Source: Lactobacillus xylocopicola (GTDB lineage: Bacteria; Bacillota; Bacilli; Lactobacillales; Lactobacillaceae). From it: 64,000 nt of DNA. The position numbers and the translations under genes were made by a program. Of the stretch, positions 10,038 to 19,313 are shown one piece after another. Numbering within the stretch: position 1 is the first letter of the stretch; every line of letters begins with the position of its first letter. The DNA lies in assembly GCF_033096005.1 (NCBI RefSeq), contig NZ_AP026803.1:1420001-1484000 (forward strand). Reading direction: 5' to 3'. A model generated the notes under the pieces. The model was not told the origin of the DNA, made no database searches, and saw nothing but the letters and a program-made list of their open reading frames with translations.

Positions 10038-11219
10038 CTAATAGCGGCTAAAATTACCAACTTTAACAAATTGGTTGACATTGATTTGATAATACCGGCG
10101 ACCTTTGATTTTTACGCGGCCGCCATATGTTCTAAGGTAGTTGCCGCGATATAACTTAGGGGTGTTAACCCGCCAGCCCTTCCTATCATAGACAAAGGCA
10201 TTATGATTCAGCGACTGCAGCTTGCCTTCAACGTTGCTGGCAACGACGTATTGATCTACCCCAATCTGCATGTACTTCTTACCCTTGATAGTCTTATTAC
10301 CATAAATGGTCAGGCTGCTACCAGCTTTTTTGGTTGGCAGATCAGCAGCTGTACCACTTGCATCATAAACTTTCGCATTGTGCATTAAAGTTCTAGTGGT
10401 AATAGGAGTAGGTAGTGCTGGCTTACTTGGCGTAGTCGGCTTATTAGCGGGCACGGACGGCTTACTTGGCGCAGCTGGCTTAGTAGGTTTTTCTGGCTGT
10501 TTATTAGCAGAATCCCCATCAGTACTACCCGAAGACCCTTGCTGGTCATAGTAATATTTGATGAGATCATAAAACTCATCCATTGAATATCCCCATTTAG
10601 CAAAGTAGCCATCCGGATCGGTATGGTCAGTACCGCCTAAAAAATTTGAAACAGCATGGTGGGACCAAACTGTCCCTTTGCCGTCATGAACTGCATTATC
10701 AGGCACTAGGTTATACTTGTGCATTATTTGCGCCACGTAAATGGCATCATTATTAATGCTCTTGGCAAAGTCAGCCTGATTATTTTCTTGGCACAATTCG
10801 ACCTGGACAAAACGGTTATTAGCATTGGGGCCAGCTCCCCAGACACCATAATCAGGCGTGGTCATTTGGATAACGCCGGTGTGGTCAACAAAGGCATGGA
10901 CGTATGAATAAATATTCATCCACTCCCGGTTAAAGTAAATTGCTTCTGAATGGGCGCTTGCTCCAGGGGTTGCAGTTTCATGAATAACCACCCCTTCAGG
11001 TTTACCATAACGGTAGTTTATCTTGTTTTTAGCCGTAAAACTGTTGTACTGAATCCCTTCCTGTTTGAGCATTTGCTCTAGGTCGGTCACGCCACTGAAT
11101 GAATTTTGCTTGGCTGTATCGTTAATGGTACTGGCATGAACTTCTACTGCTGCGCTTGCGGTTTGGACAGGCACAATGAGCCCCGTAGCCAATGCCATGG
11201 CTGCAATTATCTTTTTCAT
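10038..11219 (-). CDS. Secreted N-acetylmuramoyl-L-alanine amidase with SLAP anchor
   Basis: A 393-residue exported wall hydrolase. It has a signal peptide of about 23 residues (ending QTASA) and an Amidase_2/PGRP zinc domain at about 70-205, with likely ligands H80 in VVIHETATPG, H187 or H188 in SHHAV and the HTDPDGYF segment. A Pro/Lys-rich linker spans about 240-272. Two SLAP repeats follow (from TLMHNAKVYD), ending in FVKVGNFSRY. It would cut the glycan-peptide bond of peptidoglycan while bound to the wall. It sits inside a metal ABC operon, 14 bases from the ATPase and 19 from the binding-protein gene. It closely resembles the amidase at 45.3-46.4 kb, a paralogue. Confidence 0.9.
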   Translation of the reverse strand: MKKIIAAMALATGLIVPVQTASAAVEVHASTINDTAKQNSFSGVTDLEQMLKQEGIQYNSFTAKNKINYRYGKPEGVVIHETATPGASAHSEAIYFNREWMNIYSYVHAFVDHTGVIQMTTPDYGVWGAGPNANNRFVQVELCQENNQADFAKSINNDAIYVAQIMHKYNLVPDNAVHDGKGTVWSHHAVSNFLGGTDHTDPDGYFAKWGYSMDEFYDLIKYYYDQQGSSGSTDGDSANKQPEKPTKPAAPSKPSVPANKPTTPSKPALPTPITTRTLMHNAKVYDASGTAADLPTKKAGSSLTIYGNKTIKGKKYMQIGVDQYVVASNVEGKLQSLNHNAFVYDRKGWRVNTPKLYRGNYLRTYGGRVKIKGRRYYQINVNQFVKVGNFSRY

Positions 11220-11238
11220 TTTTTCTTCCTCATCTAAG

Positions 11239-12120
11239 TCAATTATTCACAACTTTTGCTAGCTTTTGATAATTGGCGGTCATCCAATCCAGGTAGGTCG
11301 TATTATTAGGAATCGTCTCCCGGACCTTTAAGATTGGTAAATTCTGCTTTTTAGCTTGCTTGACAAAATTATTGACGGTTGAACTAGAGGTCTGCGAGTT
11401 AAGTACCATAAAGGCAATGCGCCGCTTCTTGATACCATTCGTCATTTCCTGCACAACAGCCGGACTCGGATCCGTTTCATTTTGGATTGCCTTTTCAAAG
11501 TCCTGGTTGCCCACCTTTAAGTGAGCAGCCTCTAAAGCATAGTCAAAGACCGGTTCGCTCACGTAAACGGGTTTGCTATCGCGACCGTCAATCTGACTGG
11601 CCGTTTTTTGGATGCCAGCAATTTTGGCCAAATACTTACGCCCATTAGCGCGGTATGCATCAGCATGCTGGGGATCCTTCTTACTCAATCTTTTGACCAA
11701 GTAGTTAACATACTTTTCTGGCATCGCTAAATTAAACCAAATATGCGGATTAGCGCCCTTTTTCAGCCCCATCAGGTCTTCACTAACTAACAGGGGTTTC
11801 TTGTTAACCGATGAAGCCAACTTGTTCATCCAATTATCATAGCCTAAGCCATTGGCAACAACGATATCAGCATTTGATAATTCCTTGGCATCATTGGTGG
11901 TCGGTTCAAAATCATGCGGATCGGCCGCTGGATTCTTGATCACTGCCTTAGCAGTACCATACTTTCCCACCACATTTTGCGCAATATCAGCGTAAACATT
12001 CGTCGTCGTCATAATTGATATTTTACTATCTTTTTGAGGCTTTTGCGAACACGCCGTTAGGGTTAGCAGGAGCAGGCTAAGCATTGCAATAAAAGCTAAA
12101 ATTTTACTGTTCTTTTTCAT
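11239..12120 (-). CDS. Zinc/manganese-type ABC transporter substrate-binding lipoprotein
   Basis: A 293-residue lipoprotein with signal peptide and lipobox LTAC (Cys about 25), of the ZnuA/TroA family. Metal-site motifs include the His in DPHDFEPT and the His in GANPHIWFN, with late acidic residues. There is no His-rich loop, so zinc cannot be separated from manganese by eye. The ATG at 12118-12120 with AGAAGAGAG ahead is a better start than the in-frame TTG upstream. It leads the four-gene operon and lies downstream of two copies of a 13-bp palindrome. Confidence 0.9.
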   Translation of the reverse strand: MKKNSKILAFIAMLSLLLLTLTACSQKPQKDSKISIMTTTNVYADIAQNVVGKYGTAKAVIKNPAADPHDFEPTTNDAKELSNADIVVANGLGYDNWMNKLASSVNKKPLLVSEDLMGLKKGANPHIWFNLAMPEKYVNYLVKRLSKKDPQHADAYRANGRKYLAKIAGIQKTASQIDGRDSKPVYVSEPVFDYALEAAHLKVGNQDFEKAIQNETDPSPAVVQEMTNGIKKRRIAFMVLNSQTSSSTVNNFVKQAKKQNLPILKVRETIPNNTTYLDWMTANYQKLAKVVNN

Positions 12121-12225
12121 ATCTGTTCTCTCTTCTTTCTTCAAAAAATCACTTCTGACATTGTATCTGGTTACTGGGTTATTTTGATTGTTAGCTTGGT
12201 AGTTTGATCAGCAAGTGGTGTTCAC

Positions 12226-12238
12226 TTACAATTAGTAA
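12226..12238. promoter_or_regulatory. 13-bp palindromic operator, copy 1 (metal operon)
   Basis: TTACAATTAGTAA, an imperfect palindrome 106 bases upstream of the lipoprotein start. A near-identical copy lies 26 bases further upstream. The spacing and the gene type suggest a metal-responsive repressor such as an AdcR- or Zur-type regulator, but the match is to position and symmetry, not to a known consensus. Confidence 0.55.
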
Positions 12239-12263
12239 CTATTATACAATAAAGCATTCTTAC

Positions 12264-12276
12264 TTACAAATAGTAA
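12264..12276. promoter_or_regulatory. 13-bp palindromic operator, copy 2 (metal operon)
   Basis: TTACAAATAGTAA. Exactly the same 13 bases occur at 47777-47789 upstream of the SLAP glucosaminidase gene. A TATAAT-like box (minus strand) lies between the two copies here. Confidence 0.55.
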
Positions 12277-12330
12277 ATGGAACTGCTAATAATTCTCACA
12301 TTATTGGGCGCCACTAGTTTTAGCCAAACT

Positions 12331-12360
12331 AAAAAGCGCGCGGTTAAGCCGCACGCCTTT
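12331..12360 (-). terminator. Terminator after lrgB
   Basis: On the minus strand the stem GCGTGCGG/CCGCGCGC (one G-U pair) is followed by TTTTT. Confidence 0.8.
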
Positions 12361-12403
12361 AGTGTAAGTAAATGTTAATAAATAATAACTACTAAAAAAT
12401 AAA

Positions 12404-13132
12404 CTACAATCCAATCAGATGGGCAAAGATTGGAACCAACATATTATCGACTAAAGCCGTTGCAACAACTGCTACAGCTGCCATGGCGCCTTGCGTCGAG
12501 CCCATTTCCAAAGCAAAAGCTGAGCCAATCGTGTGCCCCGCAGCACCAAGGCCGAGGCCAGCACCGAGGGGATCACGATTCAAATTGAACCACTTAACCA
12601 ACTGCTTACCCAAGGCATAGATAACTACCGCATTGAGAATACATGCCATGGCCGTTACTGACGGATTGCCGCCAATTGACTGGGTCAGTGGCATGGCTAC
12701 AGCAGTGGTGGCTGACTGGCTAAGCATCGACTTAATCCCGACACTATCAAGGCCAACCGCCTTGGCAACTAATGTAATTAGTACCATTGAAATAAACGTC
12801 CCGCAGACTAAACCTAACAGAATGACGAGCCAATTTTTCTTAACAACATCATTACGCTTATATAATGGTACAGCGAAAGCAATCGTGGCTGGTGTAATAA
12901 ACCAGAAAATGATATCGCCGCCCGGTTTATAGGCTTTGGTATAGACTTCAGCGGTTGTCGTCCCCAAGAACTTGGCCAGGACAATCAACACTGCAATTCC
13001 TAAGACCATGCCTACAAAGAGCGGTTGGAAGAGGAAGAAGCCTTTAGATTTTTTGAATAGCCATTGGCCAATTAGAAAAACAACTAATGACAGGAAAACA
13101 CCAAACAAAGGTGTAGCTAGGAATTTCATCAC
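12404..13132 (-). CDS. lrgB: LrgB/CidB family membrane protein
   Basis: A 242-residue polytopic protein of the LrgB family (PGGDIIFWFITPATIAFAVPLY, GLGAAGHTIGSAFALE). With LrgA it modulates autolysis and, in some firmicutes, carries pyruvate or related metabolites. Its ATG overlaps the end of lrgA by four bases. It lies downstream of the lytSR pair that normally controls it. Confidence 0.92.
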   Translation of the reverse strand: MMKFLATPLFGVFLSLVVFLIGQWLFKKSKGFFLFQPLFVGMVLGIAVLIVLAKFLGTTTAEVYTKAYKPGGDIIFWFITPATIAFAVPLYKRNDVVKKNWLVILLGLVCGTFISMVLITLVAKAVGLDSVGIKSMLSQSATTAVAMPLTQSIGGNPSVTAMACILNAVVIYALGKQLVKWFNLNRDPLGAGLGLGAAGHTIGSAFALEMGSTQGAMAAVAVVATALVDNMLVPIFAHLIGL

Positions 13133-13569
13133 TTAACATCCTCCACTTTTTTCTGGTCAGCAACCTCAAGCTGATTCTTCGTCACCTTATTAACGAGCCA
13201 GCTAAAGAAGCGGGTTGTATATGCCACAACGACTAACAAAATAACCGTTGAAGCTATCACTACAATAACCAGTTGCAGGCCCTGCTCTCTCATAATCTTT
13301 AGGTTAGCCGCCAGCGATATTCCTGATGGTACAAACATAAAGCCAATTAGCGAAATTAATGCACTACCAAAGGAATCGACCCATTCTACTTTAACAACAT
13401 GAATTGTCAATAAAACATAAAGCAGAACCAACCCAATTACCGGTGTCGGTACTGGGAATGATTTGGGCATCAAGTCAGACAGCATTTGGGCTGCAAATAA
13501 AATTGCAGCGTAAATCAACATCTGAACTAAAATCGGTGCTGACTTTGTTTTTTCCTTTTCCTTTTCCAT
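13129..13569 (-). CDS. lrgA: LrgA/CidA holin-like membrane protein
   Basis: A 146-residue holin-like protein with four hydrophobic segments and the family stretch LMPKSFPVPTPVIGLVLLYV. The N- and C-termini are strongly charged (MEKEKEKTKSAP at the start). It is coupled to lrgB. In other firmicutes the pair responds to LytSR, membrane potential and overflow carbon. A weak catabolite-type site lies upstream at 13641-13654. Confidence 0.92.
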   Translation of the reverse strand: MEKEKEKTKSAPILVQMLIYAAILFAAQMLSDLMPKSFPVPTPVIGLVLLYVLLTIHVVKVEWVDSFGSALISLIGFMFVPSGISLAANLKIMREQGLQLVIVVIASTVILLVVVAYTTRFFSWLVNKVTKNQLEVADQKKVEDVK

Positions 13570-13640
13570 AAAAACTCATTTCCTTTCTTAATTACATCTT
13601 CCTTGCTTTCAAGTAATAAGATAAGTCAAAACTTGCTTTT

Positions 13641-13654
13641 TGTAAGCGGTTAAG
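13641..13654. promoter_or_regulatory. Weak cre-like site upstream of lrgA
   Basis: TGTAAGCGGTTAAG matches the catabolite-responsive element core but misses the terminal CA. The location in the lrgAB promoter region makes it worth recording; the call is inference. Confidence 0.3.
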
Positions 13655-13666
13655 TCGTGAACAACC

Positions 13667-13707
13667 AAAAAAGACCTGTGAACTGCACCCAAGCAATTTC
13701 ACAAGTC
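13667..13707 (-). terminator. Terminator after lytR
   Basis: On the minus strand GACTTGTGAA pairs with TTCACAGGTC and is followed by TTTTTT. It separates lytSR from lrgAB as transcription units. Confidence 0.75.
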
Positions 13708-13739
13708 AATCTTCAGAATCAAGATTTTCCAGTTATGTA

Positions 13740-14471
13740 CTACATCCCTAAGCGTTCATTCAAATCTTTGCGGTATGAACGACCCACCTGAATCTTTTCT
13801 GTATTACTCATAATTAACAAAAGGGTATGGTTGAACCAGGGTTGAATCTCCTTGATGTCTTCAATGTTAACCACGGCGTTGCGGTGAACCTGTAGGAAGC
13901 GCGAATCAGTCAACCGTGCCTTGAGCCAAGCTAAAGTTTTTCTGCTTTCATACTTTTGCTTAGCAGTAGAAATTGTCAACACCCCATTGTTAACTGTTGC
14001 AGTTACCACATCGAGCTTCTTGATAATCACATTCCGATCCTCAAGTTCAATACTTAGCACTTCACTTTCGGCGTTATCTGGGGCCGGTCCCTGCTTCGCT
14101 GCCAGCGTGCTGACCGCCTTGGCAAGCGCCTGGTCAATCCGTTCCTGTTCAAAGGGCTTTAGGACATAATCAAGTGCACCAACGTCAAAGGCCTTAACTG
14201 CATACTCATCGTAGGCCGTCGCAAATACAATCATCGGTAAGTAAGACAACTGTTTTAGCTCGTCTGCAAGTTCGAACCCATTCTCTTCATTTAACGAGAT
14301 ATCCAAAAACATCAGGTCAATCTGATGTTTAAGCAAAGCCGTCTGGGCTTCTTTAATATCTTCTGCCTGGTAAATTTTAACTGTCTGCTTTTGCAAGCTT
14401 GGGCTTTTTTTAATTAGATACGATAGTTCGGTCCGCGCTAACGGCTCGTCATCAACCACTAAAATCCTCAT
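13740..14471 (-). CDS. lytR: LytTR-family response regulator
   Basis: A 243-residue two-component regulator. The receiver domain has acidic residues D7 and D8, phospho-acceptor D57 in DLMFLDISL, and K in VLKPFEQ. The C-terminal LytTR DNA-binding domain (about 145-243) includes RFLQVHRNAVVNIEDIKEI. It follows lytS by 12 bases. The expected target is the adjacent lrgAB operon. Confidence 0.93.
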   Translation of the reverse strand: MRILVVDDEPLARTELSYLIKKSPSLQKQTVKIYQAEDIKEAQTALLKHQIDLMFLDISLNEENGFELADELKQLSYLPMIVFATAYDEYAVKAFDVGALDYVLKPFEQERIDQALAKAVSTLAAKQGPAPDNAESEVLSIELEDRNVIIKKLDVVTATVNNGVLTISTAKQKYESRKTLAWLKARLTDSRFLQVHRNAVVNIEDIKEIQPWFNHTLLLIMSNTEKIQVGRSYRKDLNERLGM

Positions 14472-14483
14472 CTTAGTTTCCTT

Positions 14484-16229
14484 CTAACTTTCTTTACTCT
14501 TGCTTTTGGCCTGTTTTAAGGGAATCTCTGTCCTAAAAGAAGTACCGGTGGGACCGGTCGTGATTTGAAGTTCACTGCTAGTACCGTACAAACCCTTGAG
14601 CCGGCGATTAAGGTTATAGAGGGCGGTCCCACTGCCCTGCGATTCGCTTATAGTCTCTTGGCCTAAGCGTTTTAGAATTGCGGGCTCAATGCCGCTACCA
14701 TTATCACTAACCGTAATTTCCAGGTTTTGATTCCTACTACACAAGTTAATAACAATCTTATTACCGGTTTTCCTACCTTTAAAAGCATGCTTAATCGCAT
14801 TCTCGACAAAGATTTGCAAGCAAAAGGATGGTATCAAGGTCGTTTCTGGCACATCAATCCGGTAGTTCACCGTGAACTTATTAGGAAAGCGCAAACTCTC
14901 AATGCCCGTGTAGGCACTTACATAGCGTTTTTCTTGTTCCAGCGTGATTTCCTTTGACTGCCCATTCTTAAGGCTTGACCTAAAAAAGGTACTAAGCTCC
15001 ATCAGGGCCTCATGGGCCTTGTCAACATCAACCCGCATCAAGGCCCCAATCGTGTTGATGGCATTGAAGAAAAAGTGAGGGTTAATCTGCACCTGTAAGG
15101 CTCTGATTTCGGCTTCGTTGACCAAGCTGGTCTGCTGCTCCGCAATACCAATCGCCAGTTGGCCTGAAAAAATCATGGCCAGGCCGCGGACCAAGTTTTC
15201 CTCGACCACCGTCATTTTTCTTTGCTCGCAGAAGTATAACTTGAGCGCCCCAATGGTTTTTTTATTTACCTGCAGGGGACAAACAATTGCTGAAGTTAAG
15301 GGGCAATCCTGGTGGGGACAACCAATCTCTGCCTTCGTATAAGCTCGCTTTTCCTTACCTGCTGAAATCACCGTCTTCGACAGGTCAGTAATTACGGGTT
15401 CATTAGCAATATGATGATCCTGGCCCGCACCGACATGGGCCAGCACGTTGACCCGATCCGTCAGTCCGACCGCATCAAAGTTGGTGTACTCCTTAATAAT
15501 CTGGCAGACATGCGCGGCCGAATCTAGATCAAGGCCATGGCGAAAGTATGGCAGGGTCTTGTTAGTTAATTCCAAGACGTCCTTGGTTTGGACAGCGCGC
15601 AGCTGTCGTTCATTAGACAAGTAAGTCTTGAGAATTTCAATAAATAGACTTGACCCAATTGTATTCAGTAAAATCATCGGTACAAAGACCAGTTTGATTA
15701 AGCCAAAACCGCGAAAGGCAAAGATAAAGGCCATCTGAATCAGCTCTGCCAGTAGAGACAAAATTGCCACCCAGAGAGTCGACGGGTATAAGTTGTTCTT
15801 CTTCACCCGATCGCCCCAAACACCGACTAAGTAGCCAATCAAAACTGAACTGACAATGTAAAAGTAATCAGAAAAGCCCCCAAAAATAACCCGGTGCAGA
15901 CCACCCACTAACCCAACCAGCATCCCCACATAGGGTCCTGCAGTCAGACTGGCCGTTGTAATAACCAACACCCGGGTGTTGGCAATCGAGTCGGACTGCG
16001 GCATGCCGGTAACAATCAGCGGTGCAATGATTTCCTTAGAACTAGAGATCTCAACCCCAGCCAGGTTAGCAACAACAACAAACAAAGAGAAGATTACAAA
16101 TAACCAAGTCTGTGATTTGAGTGTTCGTTCTTCAATTAGGTCCCTGAAAAAGCGCATGTTGACCAGCAAAAATGCCAGGACCATGATGATCCCTAGCCGC
16201 TCGGCCAGCAAAATAAATAGGTTAAACAC
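14484..16229 (-). CDS. lytS: LytS-type sensor histidine kinase
   Basis: A 581-residue sensor kinase. It has an N-terminal 5TMR-LYT membrane region with 5-6 helices (about 1-185), a GAF domain (about 225-355), and a His_kinase region with LQVQINPHFFFNAINTIGAL, where the His in NPHFFFN is the phosphorylation site. A HATPase domain follows (VENAIKHAF, DNGSGI, GSGTALYNLNRRL). It signals to the adjacent LytR and probably senses membrane state or extracellular pyruvate-like metabolites, as for relatives. Confidence 0.93.
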   Translation of the reverse strand: MFNLFILLAERLGIIMVLAFLLVNMRFFRDLIEERTLKSQTWLFVIFSLFVVVANLAGVEISSSKEIIAPLIVTGMPQSDSIANTRVLVITTASLTAGPYVGMLVGLVGGLHRVIFGGFSDYFYIVSSVLIGYLVGVWGDRVKKNNLYPSTLWVAILSLLAELIQMAFIFAFRGFGLIKLVFVPMILLNTIGSSLFIEILKTYLSNERQLRAVQTKDVLELTNKTLPYFRHGLDLDSAAHVCQIIKEYTNFDAVGLTDRVNVLAHVGAGQDHHIANEPVITDLSKTVISAGKEKRAYTKAEIGCPHQDCPLTSAIVCPLQVNKKTIGALKLYFCEQRKMTVVEENLVRGLAMIFSGQLAIGIAEQQTSLVNEAEIRALQVQINPHFFFNAINTIGALMRVDVDKAHEALMELSTFFRSSLKNGQSKEITLEQEKRYVSAYTGIESLRFPNKFTVNYRIDVPETTLIPSFCLQIFVENAIKHAFKGRKTGNKIVINLCSRNQNLEITVSDNGSGIEPAILKRLGQETISESQGSGTALYNLNRRLKGLYGTSSELQITTGPTGTSFRTEIPLKQAKSKSKES

Positions 16230-16380
16230 AATAATCTCCGTTTTCTGCTTGGTGTTGGACTAAGCCCTTTTTAACATATAAGTATTCCATACTATTATAC
16301 CCGATGTTGATAATCAGCATTCAACTGCAAAAATCAGGGTCTTAATTGACCCAATTAGCTGCTTAACTTTATCCCGCAAA

Positions 16381-16415
16381 AAAACAGTTTATGGTCATTT
16401 GCCATAAACTGTTTT
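16381..16415. terminator. Bidirectional terminator after fruA
   Basis: The stem AAAACAGTTTATGG/CCATAAACTGTTTT is perfect over 14 bp, with A and T tracts on the outside. It lies just past the fruA stop codon. Confidence 0.9.
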
Positions 16416-16433
16416 ATTATCTTACCCTATTAC

Positions 16434-18389
16434 TTATTCAATAGGCTTCTTCCACAGACCCAAAATTACCCCGGCAATTATTGAGCCAATAATGGTAGCT
16501 AGGAAGTAAAGTACAATGTGGTTGGAAAGAGGTGAAACCCACAGACCACCATGCGGTGCAGGAACTCCGATCCGCCATAATCCTACTAAAGCACCACCAA
16601 CAGCGGAACCAAAAATACAGGACGGTAAAACGTGACCAGCATCGGCAGCTGCAAAGGGAATGGCACCTTCAGTAATGAAGGAGAAGCCTAAAATCCAGTT
16701 ACTGATACCAGCACGGCGCTCATCTTCCGTGTACTTATTCTTAAAGAAGGCGGTCGAAATGGCGGTCGCAAACGGTGGCACCATGCCACCAACCATCACA
16801 GCAGCCATCATGACAGCCGCAACAGTTGAATGCGGGTCATTGGCAAAGGCACCAGAAGCAAAGACATAGGCCGCCTTGTTGAAAGGTCCACCCATATCAA
16901 TGGACATCATGGCAGCTAGAATTGTGGTCAGGACCACTAAGTTACCCGTACCCATTTGGTTTAGGAAGTTAGAAATTGCAAAGTTGATTGAGCTAAAGAC
17001 TGGATTGACAATGTAGTACATGATGAGGGCAATCAGGAGCAGGCTCAAGATTGGGTAGATGAGCATCGGCTTCATCCCCTCAAGCGACTTCGGCAGCTTA
17101 GCAAACAGCTTCTTCAAACCAACTACTAAGTAACCAGCAATAAAACCGGAAGCAAGACCACCAAGGAAGCCAGCAGGCGATTTGGCATTGGTCAAGACGT
17201 TAGCAACGTATGCCCCGCCATAAGCTCCGGTATAGACCGTAGCCATGAAGCCGCCCACAAAACCGGGCATCAGAGCCGGCAGGTCTCCGATTGATTCGGC
17301 AATATAACCGGAGAGAATCGGCACCATAAAAGCGAAAGCCATATTACCAGCATTGTTCAGGAAAATGAAGGCAGGCGACTTAGGTCCACCAGCATAGTTC
17401 TCCACAATGAAAGAAATTGCCATGAGGATCCCACCACCGATAACAAACGGTAACATGTGGGATACACCATTCATCAAGTTCTGGTAGATTGAACCCCAGA
17501 CACCTTTTTTGGTCTCATTACCTGCTTGGGTCGCTTGACTATCAGAGTGGTAGACGCTGGCCTCATCATCCAAGATTTTGCTAATCAGTTCATCTGGCTT
17601 GTTAATGCCATCAACTACCGGCCGCGTGACCAGTGGCTTACCATCAAAGCGGGGCATGTCGACCTTCTTATCAGAGGCGATGACTACACCTTGGGCCCGC
17701 TTAATCTCATCAGCAGTTAACTTGTCTTTGACGCCTTCTGAACCATTGGTTTCAATGCGGACATCAACGCCGCGCTCCTTACCCGCCTTGATTAAGGCCT
17801 CTTGAGCCATGTAGGTGTGGGCAATACCATTGATACATGCAGTTACTCCGACAATTAGTGGACGCTCTTCACCTGCGCCCGTTGAGCTGGCTGCATGCGC
17901 CTTTTCTGCCTGTTTAGCAGCATCACTCTTTTGCTCCGCATCTTCAAAAAGCTGAATTACTTCTTCTGGTGTCTGAGCCTGCTTCAGAGCTTTAACTAGC
18001 TCAGGATCAATCAGCAACCCCGAAAGCTTAGCCAAGGCTTGTAAGTGCGTATTATCAGCACCATCTGGGGCTGTAATCATGAAGAATAAATAAACCGGCT
18101 GACCATCAAGGGCATTATAGTCAATCCCCTTGGCACTTTTGGCAAAGAGGACCCGGGCCTTGTTAATCGCCTTATTACGCGCATGTGGCATGGCAATGCC
18201 ATCACCGATGCCCGTAGTTGACTCGTTTTCACGGGCCCAGATTGACTTGATAAACTCCTCTTCATCATTAACAATGCCGGTCTTGACCTCTAAAGCGGCC
18301 ATCTCCTTAATGGCCTCTTCCTTATCGGTCGCCTGCAACGACATAATCATGGATTCAGGAGCTAAAATATCTCTAATTTTCATTTCCAT
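16434..18389 (-). CDS. fruA: Fructose PTS transporter, EIIABC
   Basis: A 651-residue fusion. Domain EIIA (about 1-150) has its active His in GIAMPHARN. Domain EIIB (about 173-270) has the phospho-Cys in GVTACINGIAHTYMAQEAL. The EIIC membrane domain (about 305-648) includes FITEGAIPFAAAD. It imports and phosphorylates fructose to fructose 1-phosphate. It is the last gene of fruR-fruK-fruA, 9 bases after fruK, matching the enzyme that uses its product. Confidence 0.96.
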   Translation of the reverse strand: MEMKIRDILAPESMIMSLQATDKEEAIKEMAALEVKTGIVNDEEEFIKSIWARENESTTGIGDGIAMPHARNKAINKARVLFAKSAKGIDYNALDGQPVYLFFMITAPDGADNTHLQALAKLSGLLIDPELVKALKQAQTPEEVIQLFEDAEQKSDAAKQAEKAHAASSTGAGEERPLIVGVTACINGIAHTYMAQEALIKAGKERGVDVRIETNGSEGVKDKLTADEIKRAQGVVIASDKKVDMPRFDGKPLVTRPVVDGINKPDELISKILDDEASVYHSDSQATQAGNETKKGVWGSIYQNLMNGVSHMLPFVIGGGILMAISFIVENYAGGPKSPAFIFLNNAGNMAFAFMVPILSGYIAESIGDLPALMPGFVGGFMATVYTGAYGGAYVANVLTNAKSPAGFLGGLASGFIAGYLVVGLKKLFAKLPKSLEGMKPMLIYPILSLLLIALIMYYIVNPVFSSINFAISNFLNQMGTGNLVVLTTILAAMMSIDMGGPFNKAAYVFASGAFANDPHSTVAAVMMAAVMVGGMVPPFATAISTAFFKNKYTEDERRAGISNWILGFSFITEGAIPFAAADAGHVLPSCIFGSAVGGALVGLWRIGVPAPHGGLWVSPLSNHIVLYFLATIIGSIIAGVILGLWKKPIE

Positions 18390-18398
18390 CCCTCTTAT

Positions 18399-19313
18399 CT
18401 ACGAAATTTTTTCTACTTTTATCTGGGGCAAAACCGCCTCAATCTGACCCTTTACTGCAATATCTTGCGTAAAGGCAGTGGCGGCGCCACAGGCCATCCC
18501 CATCCGAAAACTTGCAGCTGGATCACCAGTTTGCCTGTATGTACCCACAAATCCGGCGGTCATTGAATCTCCAGCTCCAACCGAATTAACGACGGTACCA
18601 ATTGCGGCCTTGGCATGATAAATCTGCTCTTTAGTGACCAGATAGCCGCCCTGCCCAGCCATCGAAACCAAGACATTCTGAGCGCCGCGCTCAAGCAATT
18701 TGCGCGCTGCTGCCAGCATTTCTGCGTCTGTTTCAAAAGTTGTTTGGAAAAGATCGGCGAGTTCATGATGGTTGGGTTTAATAACTAAGGGCTGGTAAGC
18801 CAACGTATCAAGCAAGGCCTGGCCTGTTGTATCAACCACAAACTCAGCACCTGCGGCCTTGATTTCCGGCAGTAGCTGCTTGTAAAAGTCAGCTGGCAGA
18901 CTAGGAGCCAGCGAACCACTCATAACGACGACGTCGTCTTTTTGTAAATCAGCTAGCCGCGCCTTAAAGGCGGTTATTTCTTGGTTGGTGACATTGGGGC
19001 CGGCAGCATTAATTTCCGTTTCTTCTTGAGCGTGGACCTTAACATTGACCCGGGTGGGATCAGAAATCTTCACAAAGTCATTGACAATGTGGTACTGGTT
19101 GAGCTGGCGGACTAATTCCTTGCCCGTAAAGCCGCCCACAAAGCCCCAAGCAGTGTTATCCGTATCTAGCTGGTTCAGAATGCGGGAAACATTAATCCCC
19201 TTGCCCCCAGCTAGAAAGGCACAATCACCACTGCGGTTGACGCTGCCACGATCGACCTGGTCAATCTGAATAACATAATCCAAGGCTGGATTCACAGTAA
19301 CTGTATAGATCAA
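18399..19313 (-). CDS. fruK: 1-phosphofructokinase
   Basis: A 304-residue PfkB-family kinase converting fructose 1-phosphate to fructose 1,6-bisphosphate. It has the N-terminal pattern MIYTVTVNPALDYVIQ, GGKGINVSRILNQL, and the catalytic-base motif VVNSVGAGDSMTAGFVG near the C-terminus. Its ATG overlaps the fruR stop by four bases, so translation is coupled. Confidence 0.96.
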   Translation of the reverse strand: MIYTVTVNPALDYVIQIDQVDRGSVNRSGDCAFLAGGKGINVSRILNQLDTDNTAWGFVGGFTGKELVRQLNQYHIVNDFVKISDPTRVNVKVHAQEETEINAAGPNVTNQEITAFKARLADLQKDDVVVMSGSLAPSLPADFYKQLLPEIKAAGAEFVVDTTGQALLDTLAYQPLVIKPNHHELADLFQTTFETDAEMLAAARKLLERGAQNVLVSMAGQGGYLVTKEQIYHAKAAIGTVVNSVGAGDSMTAGFVGTYRQTGDPAASFRMGMACGAATAFTQDIAVKGQIEAVLPQIKVEKIS

